From Apis mellifera (Eukaryota; Arthropoda; Insecta; Hymenoptera; Apidae): a DNA stretch of 64,000 nucleotides. Shown piece after piece: positions 11,575-25,850 of this stretch; the first letter of the stretch is position 1, and each line of letters begins with the position of its first letter. The notes beneath the pieces were generated by a model. It made no database searches. It worked only from the letters and a program-made list of their open reading frames with translations, and was not told the origin of the DNA. The translations under genes and the position numbers were made by a program. The stretch lies in contig NC_037653.1 in the NCBI RefSeq assembly GCF_003254395.2, positions 5,329,783-5,393,782 of the forward strand, read 5' to 3'.

Positions 11575-11845
11575 ATAAAGAAAAAAAGAAAGAAATATGA
11601 AAAAATTATGACTAGCAAAGAGAGGAGAAAGGAAAAGATGGAAAACAGATCGAAGAATCAGAATATTAAAAAAGAAAGGAGTAGAAGAAAAGAATAAACA
11701 AAAAAAGGATGAGGAAATGATAAGAATAGGGGGAAGAGATGACAAAAAAGATGGAGAATGAAAACGATAGAAATGAAAGATGTCAAAGTAGGAGAAAGAG
11801 AAGAATGATTAGAAAAGATGGAAAAAGATGGTGAAAAAATGATTT
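11575..11845. repeat. Purine-rich spacer, first copy of a three-copy segment
   Basis: Contains atgactagcaaagagaggag, gaataaacaaaaaaaggatg, gggggaagagatgacaaaaa and gaaagatgtcaaagtaggag in this order. The same series recurs at about 12070-12310 and 13073-13320, so spacer and minisatellite were duplicated together. Confidence 0.9.
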
Positions 11846-12069
11846 CTGTGTGAAGAGAAATTGATAAATTTCCGTGTGAAGAGGAATTGATAAATTTCCG
11901 TGTGAAGAGGAATTGATAAATGATCGTGTGAAGAGGAATTGATAAATTTCCGTGTGAAGAGGAATTGATAAATTTCCGTGTGAAGAGGAATTGATAAATT
12001 TCCGCGTGAAGATGAATTGATAAATTTCCGTGTGAAGAGGAATTGATAAATTTCCGTGTGAAGAGGAAT
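11846..12069. repeat. 26 bp minisatellite, block 2 (~8-9 copies)
   Basis: Same 26 bp unit as block 1. One copy carries the tgatcg variant in place of tttccg (near 11917), and one carries gaagatgaattg. The block ends at the same spacer junction. Confidence 0.95.
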
Positions 12070-12497
12070 AAAGAAAAAAAGAAAGAAATATGAAAAAATT
12101 ATGACTAGCAAAGAGAGGAGAAAGAAAAAGATGGAAAACAGAAGAATCAGAATATTAAAAAAGATAGGAGTAAAAGAAAAGAATAAACAAAAAAAGGATG
12201 AGGAAATGATAAGAATAGGGGGAAGAGATGACAAAAAAGATGGAGAATGAAAACGATAGAAATGAAAGATGTCAAAGTAGGAGAAAGAGAAGAATGATTA
12301 GAAAAGATGGAAAAAGATAGTGAAAAAATGATTATAAAAGGAAAAAATATTAAGAAAAAAATAGTATAACAAATTAGAAATGATAATATCAAACAATATA
12401 GTAATAGAAGAATCGACAAAGGATGAAGAAAATGATAAGAGTGCGAAATGATAAAAGCAGGAAAGGAGAAGAAGGAGCAAAAGCAGAACTAGAAACA
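12070..12497. repeat. Purine-rich spacer, second copy, plus extra A-rich sequence
   Basis: First ~240 bp match the spacer after block 1 closely. The remainder (12310-12497) is A-rich and unique to this interval. Confidence 0.85.
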
Positions 12498-13072
12498 GAA
12501 TTGATAAATGACCGTGTGAAGAGGAATTGATAAATTTCCGCGTGAAGAGGAATTGATAAATTTCCGCGTGAAGAGGAATTGATAAATTTCCGTGTGAAGA
12601 GGAATTGATAAATGACCGTGTGAAGAGGAATTGATAAATTTTCGTGTGAAGAGGAATTGATAAATTTCCGTGTGAAGAGGAATTGATAAATGACCGTGTG
12701 AAGAGGAATTGATAAATTTCCGCGTGAAGAGGAATTGATAAATTTCCGCGTGAAGAGGAATTGATAAATTTCCGTGTGAAGAGGAATTGATAAATGATCG
12801 TGTGAAGAGGAATTGATAAATTTTCGTGTGAAGAGGAATTGATAAATTTCCGTGTGAAGAGGAATTGATAAATTTCCGTGTGAAGAGGAATTGATAAATG
12901 ATCGTGTGAAGAGGAATTGATAAATTTTCGTGTGAAGAGGAATTGATAAATTTCCGTGTGAAGAGGAATTGATAAATTTCCGTGTGAAGAGGAATTGATA
13001 AATTTCCGCGTGAAGATGAATTGATAAATTTCCATGTGAAGAAGAATTGATAAATTTCCGTGCGAAGAAGAA
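12498..13072. repeat. 26 bp minisatellite, block 3 (~22 copies)
   Basis: The largest block. Variant units (tgaccg, tgatcg, tttccg, ttttcg before tgtgaag) recur in a partly ordered series, for example tgatcg then ttttcg then tttccg at about 12790, 12900 and following. This suggests amplification of multi-unit blocks. Translation of the minus strand gives a 26-residue periodic peptide in all three frames. Confidence 0.95.
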
Positions 13073-13775
13073 TAAAGAAAAAAAGAAAGAAATATGAAAA
13101 AATTATGACTAGCAAAGAGAGGAGAAAGAAAAAGATGGAAAACATCAGAATATTAAAAAAGATAGGAGTAGAAGAAAAGAATAAACAAAAAAAGGATGAG
13201 GAAATGATAAGAATAGGGGGAAGAGATGACAAAAAAGATGGAGAATGAAAATGATAGAAATGAAAGATGTCAAAGTAGGAGAAAGAGAAGAATGATTAGA
13301 AAAGATGGGAAAAAATGGTGAAAAAATGATTATAAAAGAAAGGGAAGATGTTGAAGATGAGAATATAGAAAAGAACGATAAAGGTGGATAGAGGATGAGG
13401 ATATCAAAGAAAAGGTGGATAAAGAAGAGATATGATAAAATAATAAAAAAAACAAATTAAGAATGACAATATCAAAGAAGATAGGAGAATGGGTAAAGGA
13501 AAGGTGAGGAAAATGATAAGAAGAGTGGGAAATGACAAAAGAAAATAGAAATGTCAGAAGAGAAAAATGACAAGGAAGTAAAAAAGAAGATATGGGAAAA
13601 TGGTCATAATAGAAGAGAAAAAATGATAAAATAAGACAAAAGAAAAGATGAATGATAAAGAAAAGTGTGCGATGAGAATGCTAAAGAAGACAGGAAAAAA
13701 GGCATAACAAAGAAAAAAAAGTAAATAATGAAAAAAGAGGAGAAAAAGAAATAATAATAAAACAGGAGAAGAAAT
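13073..13775. repeat. Purine-rich spacer, third copy, and A/G-rich tail
   Basis: 13073-13320 repeats the spacer series. 13320-13775 continues with A/G-rich, loosely repetitive sequence (gatgacaag, gatgaggat motifs). No gene. Confidence 0.8.
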
Positions 13776-14049
13776 AAATATCTCTAATTCCAATTCTCAA
13801 ACTAAGAAATCGAACATCGATAAAGAAAAAAATGATAAGGAGAATTAAAGTGATTAAAAGTATTAATAAATTTCACAATATATAATGAATTTTTGATAGC
13901 GATAAAATAAAAAGATTGTATAAAAGGATTAAATTTATCCACGGTGGTTAATTTTGAAAGAAAGAAAGAAAGGAAAAAAGGAAAATAAAAGGAGAGAAAA
14001 AAGAAGAAAGATAGAACGATATTCAAAACAGTTCGATCGGGTTGACGAA
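13776..14049. other. AT-rich transition
   Basis: AT-rich with A/G runs at 13955-14005. No supported feature. Confidence 0.4.
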
Positions 14050-14460
14050 CAAACGGACGAGCCGTTCTAAATGAAATTATTGATCGTCCATAGGATGCGA
14101 TCCGGTTTGCAAGAGTAGCCACGTTAATTCGCAACACATGCGGAAGTTCCAGTGATGGCTGGAGCCGAATTTCGCGGGTGCAATCGACTGATCGACCGTC
14201 GACTCGCCAACCGATCTATCCAATCTATCCCAGCTATTCCAGCTAATGCGCTTTTGGACGGCTGTGTGCAGTTTTGCAGGTGCGGAGGACAAGCGTACAG
14301 ACGACGACGGGTATCAATCTTAAGCGAAGCGAGGAGATAATCAGCTTGCGGCCTCGTCACTCGCAACTAACGATTCGCCACCGTTGCAAGTTTCGTTCCA
14401 ACAGCCACCCACGCTACGAAATTATCTTACCGTTTGATTTACACGGGCGAATCGGCTGAA
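14050..14460. other. GC-richer non-repetitive island with frames on both strands
   Basis: Balanced composition with many CpG. Overlapping frames are open on the plus strand (14152-14340, 14274-14459) and minus strand (14366-14124, 14292-14077). A possible acceptor, gtgcagttttgcag, ends at 14279. None of the peptides is recognised, and because several frames are open at once coding is unproven. It is a good candidate for a conserved or regulatory element. Confidence 0.25.
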
Positions 14461-15905
14461 TCTTCCATTCATTAGTTTGACGAGCAATTAGACAGACGAC
14501 GTTCAAAATCCGTATAACGTATCCGAATTTAACGGATCACACGTTTCCAACGTGTTATATTTCTTACAATTGCATACTTTTGAAATTGGATATTCGATGA
14601 TGAGCCTATAAGGAACGAGAAACAGGATTCTAATTCTTGAAAGTTTTCCAATTTTTTGTCCATATTCTTTATTTATTTACTTATTTAATCTTCGACCGGG
14701 CAAAAGTCTTTTTAATTAGCTATTTAACAGGGGCCCCTAAAGAATTTCTAATTTATAGTTTATCCAACCTATTTTCCCAATTAGGGGAGAAGTCTTTCGA
14801 ATTAGGTAATTAGGTAGGTATAATTGGATCGTAGGAAATTTCAAGCGTTTACTTAACCTAACTTAACCTAGATTTTTCCGGGTCAAAAATCCTTTCAATT
14901 AGCTCAATTAAATACGATTCCAAGGAATTTCGCAAAAGCGATTATCGCAAAATTGAACGAAAATTTATAATTATTATACAATCGAGAGGATCAATCTTGG
15001 TTATTTACTATATCGATAATAAATAGATCGATATTATTACGGAGATAAATTGCAATCGTCGCGAGGACGTATTAAAGAGTACACCGAAGCGGAACGAAGC
15101 AATTCACGAATTCCTTGGACGAATATATTTGATCAACGATGAATTATTAACCGGTTTGCAATTGGGAAAGCTTCGTCACTCGTCGTTGATCATTCTTAAC
15201 GACTTTTCTAGCCCCTCCCCCCCTCTCTACCGTACGCATGCACGATTTTTAATCTCATAAATCACCGTATCATAATACCTAGGGAATTAGGTCACAGGGA
15301 AATTGATCTTGCCTAGGAATATTCCTCCCTTAATCTAAATATGCAGCCATAATATACGTTACCTTACAATTACCTTATAATATATCCTCGCTTCTTGGAT
15401 AAAATCTTTCGTTACCTTACACGTTCTAGATAAATTATTTCGGCTTGAATATTCTTCGAATTTCTAGTTCTTTTTTTTATAAATAAAAGAAGAACGAAGA
15501 AATACATCTTTCAAACGTGTTTATCGAAGAATCTTACGACGATAATTCGTTTCTGTTCGAAACAATTCGTTCGAAACATTTAGAAATGTTTCAGATCTCG
15601 ATAAAATTTATTCGTATCGAATAATATTTCTCTCGAAGTTTAAATATCCAAAATTTCGACGACAAAATTTCCAAGGATATTCAATATTACGATCAGATTA
15701 TGTTATGTTCCAGATATCTAAAAAAAAAAAAAAGAAAATAAAATACGCGAAAGGAAAATTTGAAATGACGATTTGTCAAAGGATTCTTTTTTAACAAGAT
15801 ATATATTAAAAAACGTTTCCTTCTTTCTAAGGGAAGGGAGAAAAAGTTGAGTTCGCGAATTTTTCAACCGATTTTCGGCGACGCCCGAAGTCGGTCACAT
15901 TCGAG
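14461..15905. other. AT-rich unique sequence
   Basis: About 1.4 kb of non-repetitive AT-rich DNA. It includes two short ttaacctaactt/ttaacctag motifs at 14854-14872 and an A12 run at 15721. No exon, RNA gene or transposon is seen. Confidence 0.45.
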
Positions 15906-17458
<1,553 letters not shown>

Positions 17459-18384
17459 TCCAAAGGTACGAGAAAATTCAAATATATTACGAAATATCCA
17501 TGATAATCAGATCGATAGATACTAATTCGACGATTTACACGACGTTTATTATAGTTATTTCGCCATCGAGGATATGTCGAGCGGTGGCGCTCTCTGCGGT
17601 GTTAATTGAAAGGTGATCAACGGTGTGCGGGTTTCCGCAAGGATCCGTGGCTTTCGAAAAAAAAGGAAGGGGGAGAAAACTGGCTCGACAAGCGTCCTAT
17701 TACGACTTAAATTGGTTTTTCTTCTTGCCCTCGGATCTTGATCTTGCCTTTATCTAGCAAGGCAAGACCTTTTCTTTCTTCCTTCCTTTCTTTCTTTTTT
17801 TTTCTCTCTCTCTTTCTCTCTCCCCCCATTTTTTTCAGGGCTACGGTTCGTGGCTTTATAGAGACACGTTCGAACTTTCTTCTTCCCCGGATATCTCCCC
17901 TTTGAAAAAGCTTTCGAGGTTTCCTCTTCTCCGCCCTCCCCTCTTTCATCTTCCTTGTTCGATGCTCTTTGCCGGAGGCCAACTTAAGCTTCGAATTCTC
18001 GTAAGCCGGGAGGAGAAGGTATTTTCTTGTAATTTTTCTACGGGTGAGAATACGGGCAGAATCGTATTGTAACGTTTTGTTTTTTTTTCTCTCTCTTTCT
18101 CTCTCTTCTCTTTTACATTTTTTTCATTTTCTCGTAATTTAAAGATTAATTCGCTTTTCTTTTTTTTCTTTTTTTTTTTCTTTGGATGAGGTAAGTTTTG
18201 ATATATCGAATGGATTCCATTTGCAAATTCCAGAGGTGTATAATAATTTGTTTCCTAGGGTATCGTTTTGGAGCAACGTTTCAAGGTGGAAGAATTATAT
18301 TATTTAATACGAAGAATTAAATTCTTCGCATTGACATCTAACTCGTCTTCCTATGTGCGGAAGGGAAGGAAGATAAATTGCACG
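17459..18384. other. Non-repetitive sequence with pyrimidine runs
   Basis: 17560-17680 is GC-richer (gtcgagcggtggcgctctct). 17770-17830 and 18080-18185 are T/C runs. No convincing exon. The minus frame at 17982-17707 is Lys/Arg-rich over the pyrimidine run and is not called. Confidence 0.4.
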
Positions 18385-20155
18385 CGAAAAGAGAGAGTAA
18401 AAAAGTCGAGATATCCATCGATGCCAAGAGAATTGAATTTCCAGTTCTAATATGAAAAATATTCCAAAGACAAACGACGAAGCAAAAGTATTGTTCTGTT
18501 GTGAACTCTGTTAAAAAGAGGAAATCCAAATATCCAAATATTTATGCCAAAAGGATTAATTTCATTTTTAACGAAATACTCTTAAACGACGAAGCAAAAG
18601 CGCACAAGAAGATTAAATTTTCATTTCCAACGAAATACTCCAAAGACAAACGACAAAGCAAAAGTATTCTGTCGTAGACTGTTAAAAAAATAATCCAAAT
18701 ATCCATCGACGCCAAGAGGATTAAATTTCTAAAAAGTAAATTCTATTAAAAAAAAAAAAAAATCAAAATATCAAATCATCACCAAGAAAATTAAATTTTT
18801 AATAAAACACTTCAAAGACGAATGACAAAGCAAAAGTATTCTTTCCAAGTATTCTGTCGTAAATTCTGTTAAAAAAAATCCAAATATTCATTAAATTTCC
18901 ATTTCTAACAAAATACTCTCAAACGACGAAGCAAAAACGCACAAGAAGATTAAATTTCCATTTCTAACGAAATACTCCAAAGACGAACGATAAAAGCAAA
19001 AGTATCCTTTTCAAGTATTCTGTCGTAAACTCTGTTAAAATAATCCAAATATCCATCAAGAGGATTAAATTTCTATTTCTAACGAAATACTCCAAAGACG
19101 AACGACGAAGCAAAAGTATCCTTTCCAAGTATTCTGTCGTAAACTCTGTTAAAAAAATAATCCAAATATCCATTAAATATTCATCAAATCCAAATATATA
19201 TTAAGAGGATTAAATTTCCATTTCTAATGGAAAAAGACAAAGCAAAAGTGCAAATATAATTTTCTAATTCTGTCATAAACTCTATTAAAAAAAAAAATTC
19301 AATCATCCATCAAGAGGATTAAATTTCAAACAAAATACTCCTAAGACGAACGACGAAGCAAAATAAGATTAAATTTCCATTTCTAACGGAAAATAACAAA
19401 AGTATTTTCACGCAAGTATTTTTCAACTCTGTCATAAACTCTATTAAAAAAAAAAAATCCAAATATCCATCAAGAGGATTAAATTTCCATTTCCAATGAA
19501 ATACTCCAAAGACGAACGACAAAGCAAAAGTATTCCTTCCTAGTATTCTGTCATAGACTCTAAAAAAATAATCCAAATATCCATCAAGAGGATTAAATTT
19601 CCATTTCTAACGAAATACTCCAAAAATAAACGACAAAGCAAAAGTATCCTTTCCAAATATTCGTAAACTTTGTTAAAAAAATCCAAATGTCCATCAAGAG
19701 GATTAAATTTCCATTTCTAACGAAATACTTCCAAGACGAACGACGAAGCAAAATAAGATTAAATTTCCAATTCTAACGGAAGATAACAAAAGTATTTTCA
19801 CGCAAGTATTTTCTGTCATAAACTCTATTAAAAAAAAAAATCCAAATATCCATCAAGAGGATTAAATTTCCATTTCTAACGAAATACTCCCAGGACGAAC
19901 GACGAAGCAAAATAAGATTAAATTTCCATTTCTAACGGAAGATAACAAAAGTATTTTCACGCAAGTATTTTCTGTCATAAACTCTATTAAAAAAAAAAAA
20001 TCCAAATATCCATCAAGAGGATTAAATTTCCATTTCTAACGAAATACTCCCGAAGACGAACGACGAAGCAAAATAAGATTAAATTTCCATTTCTAACGAA
20101 AAACGACAAGAATACACACACAAGTATATTTTTTCAACTCTGTCATAAACTCTGT
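18385..20155. repeat. Tandem array, ~55-140 bp units, about 15-17 imperfect copies
   Basis: Recurring series: gaggattaaatttccatttc, taacgaaatactcc, aagacgaacgacgaagcaaa, agtattctgtcgtaaactct, gttaaaaaaatccaaatatc, catcaa. Half-length units (with only the ttaaatttccatttctaacg part) alternate with full ones from about 19300 on, forming a composite repeat (for example 19700-19850 and 19860-20010). Confidence 0.88.
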
Positions 20156-20780
20156 TTCACTCTACGACCGAATTTTTCTTCCCTCTGAATCCGATCCATT
20201 CCTCCTGTAATTTGGCGCGAGAAATGATTAAAACCCTTATTATTCCACTCGGCCCGATAAATATATATACATCTATATATCTATATCTACCAGTTGATAT
20301 CCACGAAAAAGATCTTTTGAATACGGTCGCCTTACTTGCTGCCTTTTTCCTCGCTCCTTTTATTCCCCTCCCTCCATTATCATCCTTTCGTCCCTCTCCC
20401 CTCCTCTTCGCCAGACCGCGAGGAAACTAATTTAAATCGTAATGGCCCGGCAGCCGGCAGCAGCAGCAGCGTGATGGAACTACACCGAGTTTTTGTAAGG
20501 ACGCCATTTGTCTGCCGTGCGCGCGGCCGGCAATTTCGCGCCCGAAATTTAGGAGATCGTGCAAGAACGAAGAAAGGGAGGGAGAGATAGAGAGAGAAAG
20601 AGAGAAAGAAAGACAGAGAGAGGGGATAAGTAGAATAAGGTAGTCGCGGAGTGACAATTAGGGATCGGTTATGAGTCAGACGAGTGGAATAACCGCAGCT
20701 AAGGTCGGCCAAGTGGAAACGTAAAAACGAGTTAATTGATAATCGAGGGAACAATTAATTGGGGAATCGAGATGACGGCG
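20156..20780. other. GC-richer island, no gene assigned
   Basis: 20340-20560 has mixed composition with a short CAG run (agccggcagcagcagcagcg at about 20452-20471) and a CpG-rich palindrome-like gcgcgcggccggc. 20575-20625 is a G/A run. Several short frames exist on both strands with no splice support. Confidence 0.3.
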
Positions 20781-21724
20781 TTTGGAAAAGTTTTTTCACA
20801 CGATGATTTAAATGTATATTTAAACGAATAAATCTCTTTTTCTTTGGATCCGTGGAAAGTGAAATGAGAACGAAAAGATCGAACACGTTTTAAACGAATT
20901 CTCTTCGGTGAGAATTTTAATATATTTTTGAATTGTTATATGTTCGTTTTGAACGAATTAAAAATTATTATCGAGTATTTCTTTTTTTATTATTTGGATC
21001 GATGTTTAAAGCGTTTTTTTTTTTTTTTAATTTAAAAGAGAAATATCAAATATTATTAATGATAAAATTGTACCAGTTTCACGTCTGTACAAAAATATAT
21101 ATCTATCCTGTTACAACATTTTTATAACATTTTTTTGATATTAATCATTTCGACGGCAACGAAATGTTTTAATTAAAACGTCCCACGACGAATCAATTCT
21201 CGAACCTTCAAAATTTCGCTTCGCCTACGCAAGAAACCCACGCGCTTCATTCCCGAGATCCGATTTTAAGATATCGATGGAATATTAACGAAATCATCGA
21301 ACCGAGTCAACACTTCTATAATTTTATTTTTTATTATAAAATTGCTCGCGAGTTCGTAATGCGATTCGAGCATTTTCCATTCCACGTTCGGATCCATTCG
21401 AATTGGCAAACGTATCTCTTGGCTTTTCGAAGAAAAACAAGAAGAGGAAAAAGGGCAAAGGACCTGTGTATCCCTCGTCGACTTCTCCTATTTGAATCCG
21501 GAAGACGAGGCGAGTTAAAGCGGGCGAAATTGCAAATCGAAACGTTTTACGCGGGCGGAATGAAAGGAGTGGTGGTCCTCCTTTCGTAAAATTCGACTGG
21601 AAATACACTGGAAATACACTGGAAAGTTGCACGCGGAATCAAACGTCTCCTCTCCAAGCACGAGAATCTAACACCGTTTCTCCTCTGTCCACGAATGTCC
21701 TATTCTACTTGGCGCATGATCGCT
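20781..21724. other. Unique sequence, AT-rich then balanced
   Basis: 20800-21330 AT-rich. 21350-21700 is more balanced, with overlapping frames on both strands (plus 21359-21589, minus 21632-21324) that are not recognised. No splice sites are convincing. Confidence 0.3.
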
Positions 21725-22873
21725 TTATTCTACTGAAAGTGGAGAAAGGAGGATATGCTTCGCTTACGTTCGCGCAAGATTTGAATTTTGCGCCATTAAA
21801 GTGTTGCCAACGAAAAAGAAAAAAAGAGTTCAGGATTATTAAAAATGTCGCTTTATTCCATTGAAAATGGATTAAGAAGGGGGATATGTTTAACTTACGT
21901 TCGCGTAAGATTTGAATTTTGCGCGGTAAAGTATTGCCAACGAAAAAGAAAAAAGTTCAGGATTATTAAAAATGTCGCTTTATTCCATTGAAAACTAAGA
22001 AAGAGGATATGTTTAGCTTACATGCGTGCAAGATTTGAATTTTGCGCCATTAAAGTGTTGCCAACAAAAAAGAAAAAAAAACAGTTCAGGATTATTAAAA
22101 ATGTCGCTTTATTCCATTGAAAATGGACTAAGAAGGAGGATACGTTTAACTTACGTTCGCGTAAGATTTGAATTTTGCGCCATTAAAGTGTTGCCAACGA
22201 AAAAGAAAAAAAGAGTTCAGGATTATTAAAAATGTCGCTTTATTCTATTGAAAATGAATTAAGAAGGAAGATACGTTTAGCTTACGTTCGTATAAGATTT
22301 GAATTTTGCGCCATTAAAGTGTTGCCAACGAAAAAAAAAAAGACAGTTTAAGATTATTAAAAATGTCGTCGCACGATTGCTTTATTCTGAAAGTGAAAAA
22401 AAAAGGAGGATATATTTCGCTGTTTGACAATCCTCGCCTCGTTCACACGCTACGTTTACGCAAGATTTGAATTTTGCGCCATTTGCGTGCGGTAAAGTGT
22501 TACCAACAAAAAAAAAAGACAGTTCAGGATTATTAAAAATGTCGCTTTATTCCACTGAAAACTAAGAAGGAGGATATGTTTAGCTTACGTTCGCGTAAGA
22601 TTTGAATTTTGCGCCATTAAAGTGTTGCCAACGAAAAAAAAAATAGTTCACATTGTTAAAAATGTCGCTTTATTCCACAGTAAGTGAAAAGGAAGGAAAT
22701 ATACACTTCGCTGTTTAACAATCCTTGCTTCGTTCATGTAAGATTTGAATTTTGCGCGGTAAAGTGTTGCCAACGAAAAAGAAAAAAAGATAGTTTAAGA
22801 TTATTAAAAATGTCGATGCACGATTGCTTTATTTCCTGAAAGTGGAAAAAGAAGGAAGATACGAATTTTGCGC
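21725..22873. repeat. Tandem array, ~125-170 bp unit, 8 copies
   Basis: Series: gcaagatttgaattttgcgc, cattaaagtgttgccaacga, aaaagaaaaaaagagttcag, gattattaaaaatgtcgctt, tattccattgaaaatgg, gaaggaggatatgtttagct. The tttgaattttgcg phrase recurs near 21780, 21909, 22034, 22169, 22300, 22470, 22605 and 22745. The last copies are longer and more diverged. Confidence 0.9.
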
Positions 22874-22896
22874 ATATATATATATATATATATATA
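22874..22896. repeat. (AT)n microsatellite
   Basis: Uninterrupted AT dinucleotide run at the end of the preceding array. Confidence 0.95.
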
Positions 22897-23563
22897 CGGA
22901 AGAAATAGAGAACGAAAGAAAAAAGAAATAAAAAAAGTATTCAGAATTTCATCGAAATAAGAACCAATGTCCACGACTATTCGCTGAACGGTGGAAGGGG
23001 AAAGGAAGGAGGCGTTTATCGGCGATATACGAAAGAAAGTTGAGCGACTCGAACACTCGTCGAATTCGATGTCGAAGATTGTCGAACGGTTTACGACGCG
23101 CCCTCGTTCGATTTCCTTCCTTCTTTATTTTTTTTTATTATTTTCATGGACGATCGTCCACAGCTGTGACCACGATTCGGCGGCGCAAACTGGTGTCGCG
23201 CGCCAATGCCTCGCGAAACACGTAATAAATCCGACATCCTGCTGCACCTCCGCCCTCGAGAGAAAAACTCGAGATCCCTTGCGTTCCAGTTTATCGATTT
23301 CCGTGTCCAAAAATATCCAAAAAAATATGTAAAAAGTACAAATCAAAAGTATCCGTCAAAAAATCGAGGCGGAGAGCAAACGCGATCGATCGATACAAGA
23401 TTATCGATCGAGCAACGAGCAGTTATCGACGGATCAAAGTTTCCAATGATAAATTAGAACATCGTACGAGACGAAATAAAACGAAACGAGAATAGGATTG
23501 CAACAAGAGAAGTGCAATGAGAAACAAATTTTATTAAATAAATAAAATTGGCGACCAGGATTA

Positions 23564-23611
<48 letters not shown>

Positions 23612-24039
23612 GTAATTGAGACGATGATATTATTCGAGAGGGATTATTATTAACAAGGGATACAAGGCAATCGAGTTTCGTGCCAACTCCTTAACCAAAT
23701 GGGAGCTCGTTCATTATTCAGGGGGCAGGGATTTTCTTTGATGGTTGTTAACAGTCTCCGGGTACAAGGTAACCCCCTCCCTCCCTCTCTCGCGCCTACA
23801 GCCTCGCCTACGAAATCCTAGACGCTCCCGTACTCGGTCGACCAGCTCCTCCCGAGTCGAAACTTCGATCTTGTCTCCCTCCCCCCCTCGCGGCTCGAGT
23901 TTCGCCGTCGACATTTCGCCAACTCTCCCCTCCCTTCCTCCCAACTTCGGATTCCACTTTGGCTTTATCTTCGTTACAACGGGCGTAAGTTGACGGCCGA
24001 CACGATTCGATTCGAAAGAACGTAAAAACTCTCTTTCTC
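22897..24039. other. Unique sequence with (AT)n at 23567-23609
   Basis: 22990-23460 has balanced composition and overlapping unrecognised frames. 23567-23609 is a long AT microsatellite. 23720-23990 is GC-rich and open on both strands (plus 23745-23993, minus 23944-23714) without splice evidence. Confidence 0.35.
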
Positions 24040-25850
24040 GAATCGTTAATTAATTAATATATATATATATATATATTATAATCGTTAATTATTCAATTCG
24101 ATCGATCGATCTTGGATTTCAAGTAGATATAGAATCGAATATATATAAATATATACTTTTTTTTTCTCGATTTTAAATTTTTATCCTTTTCGCGCTTTGA
24201 CTCGCTCGATCTTGATCCTCGTTCGGTCAATCTGTGAATCGGCTTAAAAGATGTTAAGATATTATATTATATTATAATCGTTAATTATTCAATTCGATCG
24301 ATCGATCTTGGATCTCAAGTAGATATAATCGAATATATATATTTTTATATATATAAGATGTTATGATATTATATTATATTATGTATATTATAATCGTTAA
24401 TTATTCAATTCGATCGATTCGATCGATCTTGGATCTCAAGTAGTTATAATCGAATATATATATTTATATATATAAGATGTTATGATATTATATATATTAT
24501 AATCGTTAATTATTCAATTCGATCGATCGATCTTGGATCTCAAGTAGATATAATCGAATATATTTATATAATTTTCTTGATCTCAAATTTTAATCCTTTT
24601 CGCGCTCGATCTTGATCTTCGTTCGATTCAACCGCGTTCAATCAATCCGTGAATCGGTTTAAAAGATGTTATGATATTATATTATATATATATGTTATAA
24701 TCGTTAATTATTCAATTCGATCGATCGATCTTGGATCTCAAGTAGATATAATCGAATATATATATTTTTATATATATAAGATGTTATGATATTATATTAT
24801 ATTATGTATATTATAATCGTTAATTATTCAATTCGATCGATTCGATCGATCTTGGATCTCAAGTAGTTATAATCGAATATATATATTTATATATATAAGA
24901 TGTTATGATATTATATATATTATAATCGTTAATTATTCAATTCGATCGATCGATCTTGGATCTCAAGTAGATATAATCGAATATATTTATATAATTTTCT
25001 TGATCTCAAATTTTAATCCTTTTCGCGCTCGATCTTGATCTTCGTTCGATTCAACCGCGTTCAATCAATCCGTGAATCGGCTTAAAAGATGTTATGATAT
25101 TATATTATATATATATGTTATAATCGTTAATTATTCAATTCGATCGATCGATCTTGGATCTCAAGTAGATATAATCGAATATATATATTTTTATATATAT
25201 AAGATGTTATGATATTATATTATATTATGTATATTATAATCGTTAATTATTCAATTCGATCGATTCGATCGATCTTGGATCTCAAGTAGTTATAATCGAA
25301 TATATATATTTATATATATAAGATGTTATGATATTATATATATTATAATCGTTAATTATTCAATTCGATCGATCGATCTTGGATCTCAAGTAGATATAAT
25401 CGAATATATTTATATAATTTTCTTGATCTCAAATTTTAATCCTTTTCGCGCTCGATTTTGATCTTCGTTCGATTCAACCGCGTTCAATCAATCCGTGAAT
25501 CGGCTTAAAAGATGTTATGATATTATATTATATATATATGTTATAATCGTTAATTATTCAATTCGATCGATCGATCTTGGATCTCAAGTAGATATAATCG
25601 AATATATATATTTTTATATATATAAGATGTTATGATATTATATTATATTATGTATATTATAATCGTTAATTATTCAATTCAATCGATTCGATCGAGATCT
25701 TGGATCTCAAGTAGATATAATCGAATATATTTATATAATTTTCTCGATCTCGAATTTTAATCCTTTTCGCGCTTCGACTGGCTCGATCTCGATCCTCGTT
25801 CGATTCAACCGCGTTCGGTCAACCCGTGAATCGGCTTAAAAGATGATCGC
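24040..25850. repeat. Higher-order AT/GATC-rich array, ~423 bp superperiod
   Basis: A basic unit of about 110-120 bp (ataatcgttaattattcaat, tcgatcgatcgatcttggat, ctcaagtagatataatcg, AT run, aagatgttatgatattatat) occurs about 12 times. Every third or fourth unit carries an extra cassette with tcaaattttaatccttttcg and attcaaccgcgttcaatcaa. The cassette phrase recurs near 24172, 24586, 25009, 25433 and 25755, giving superperiods of 423 and 424 bp in the middle. Middle superunits are almost identical. Confidence 0.93.

Noticed and set aside
11407..13072. Possible CRISPR array (regular 26 bp repeats)
   Set aside because: Repeats are directly adjacent with no unique spacers, and the context is eukaryotic. 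It is a minisatellite.
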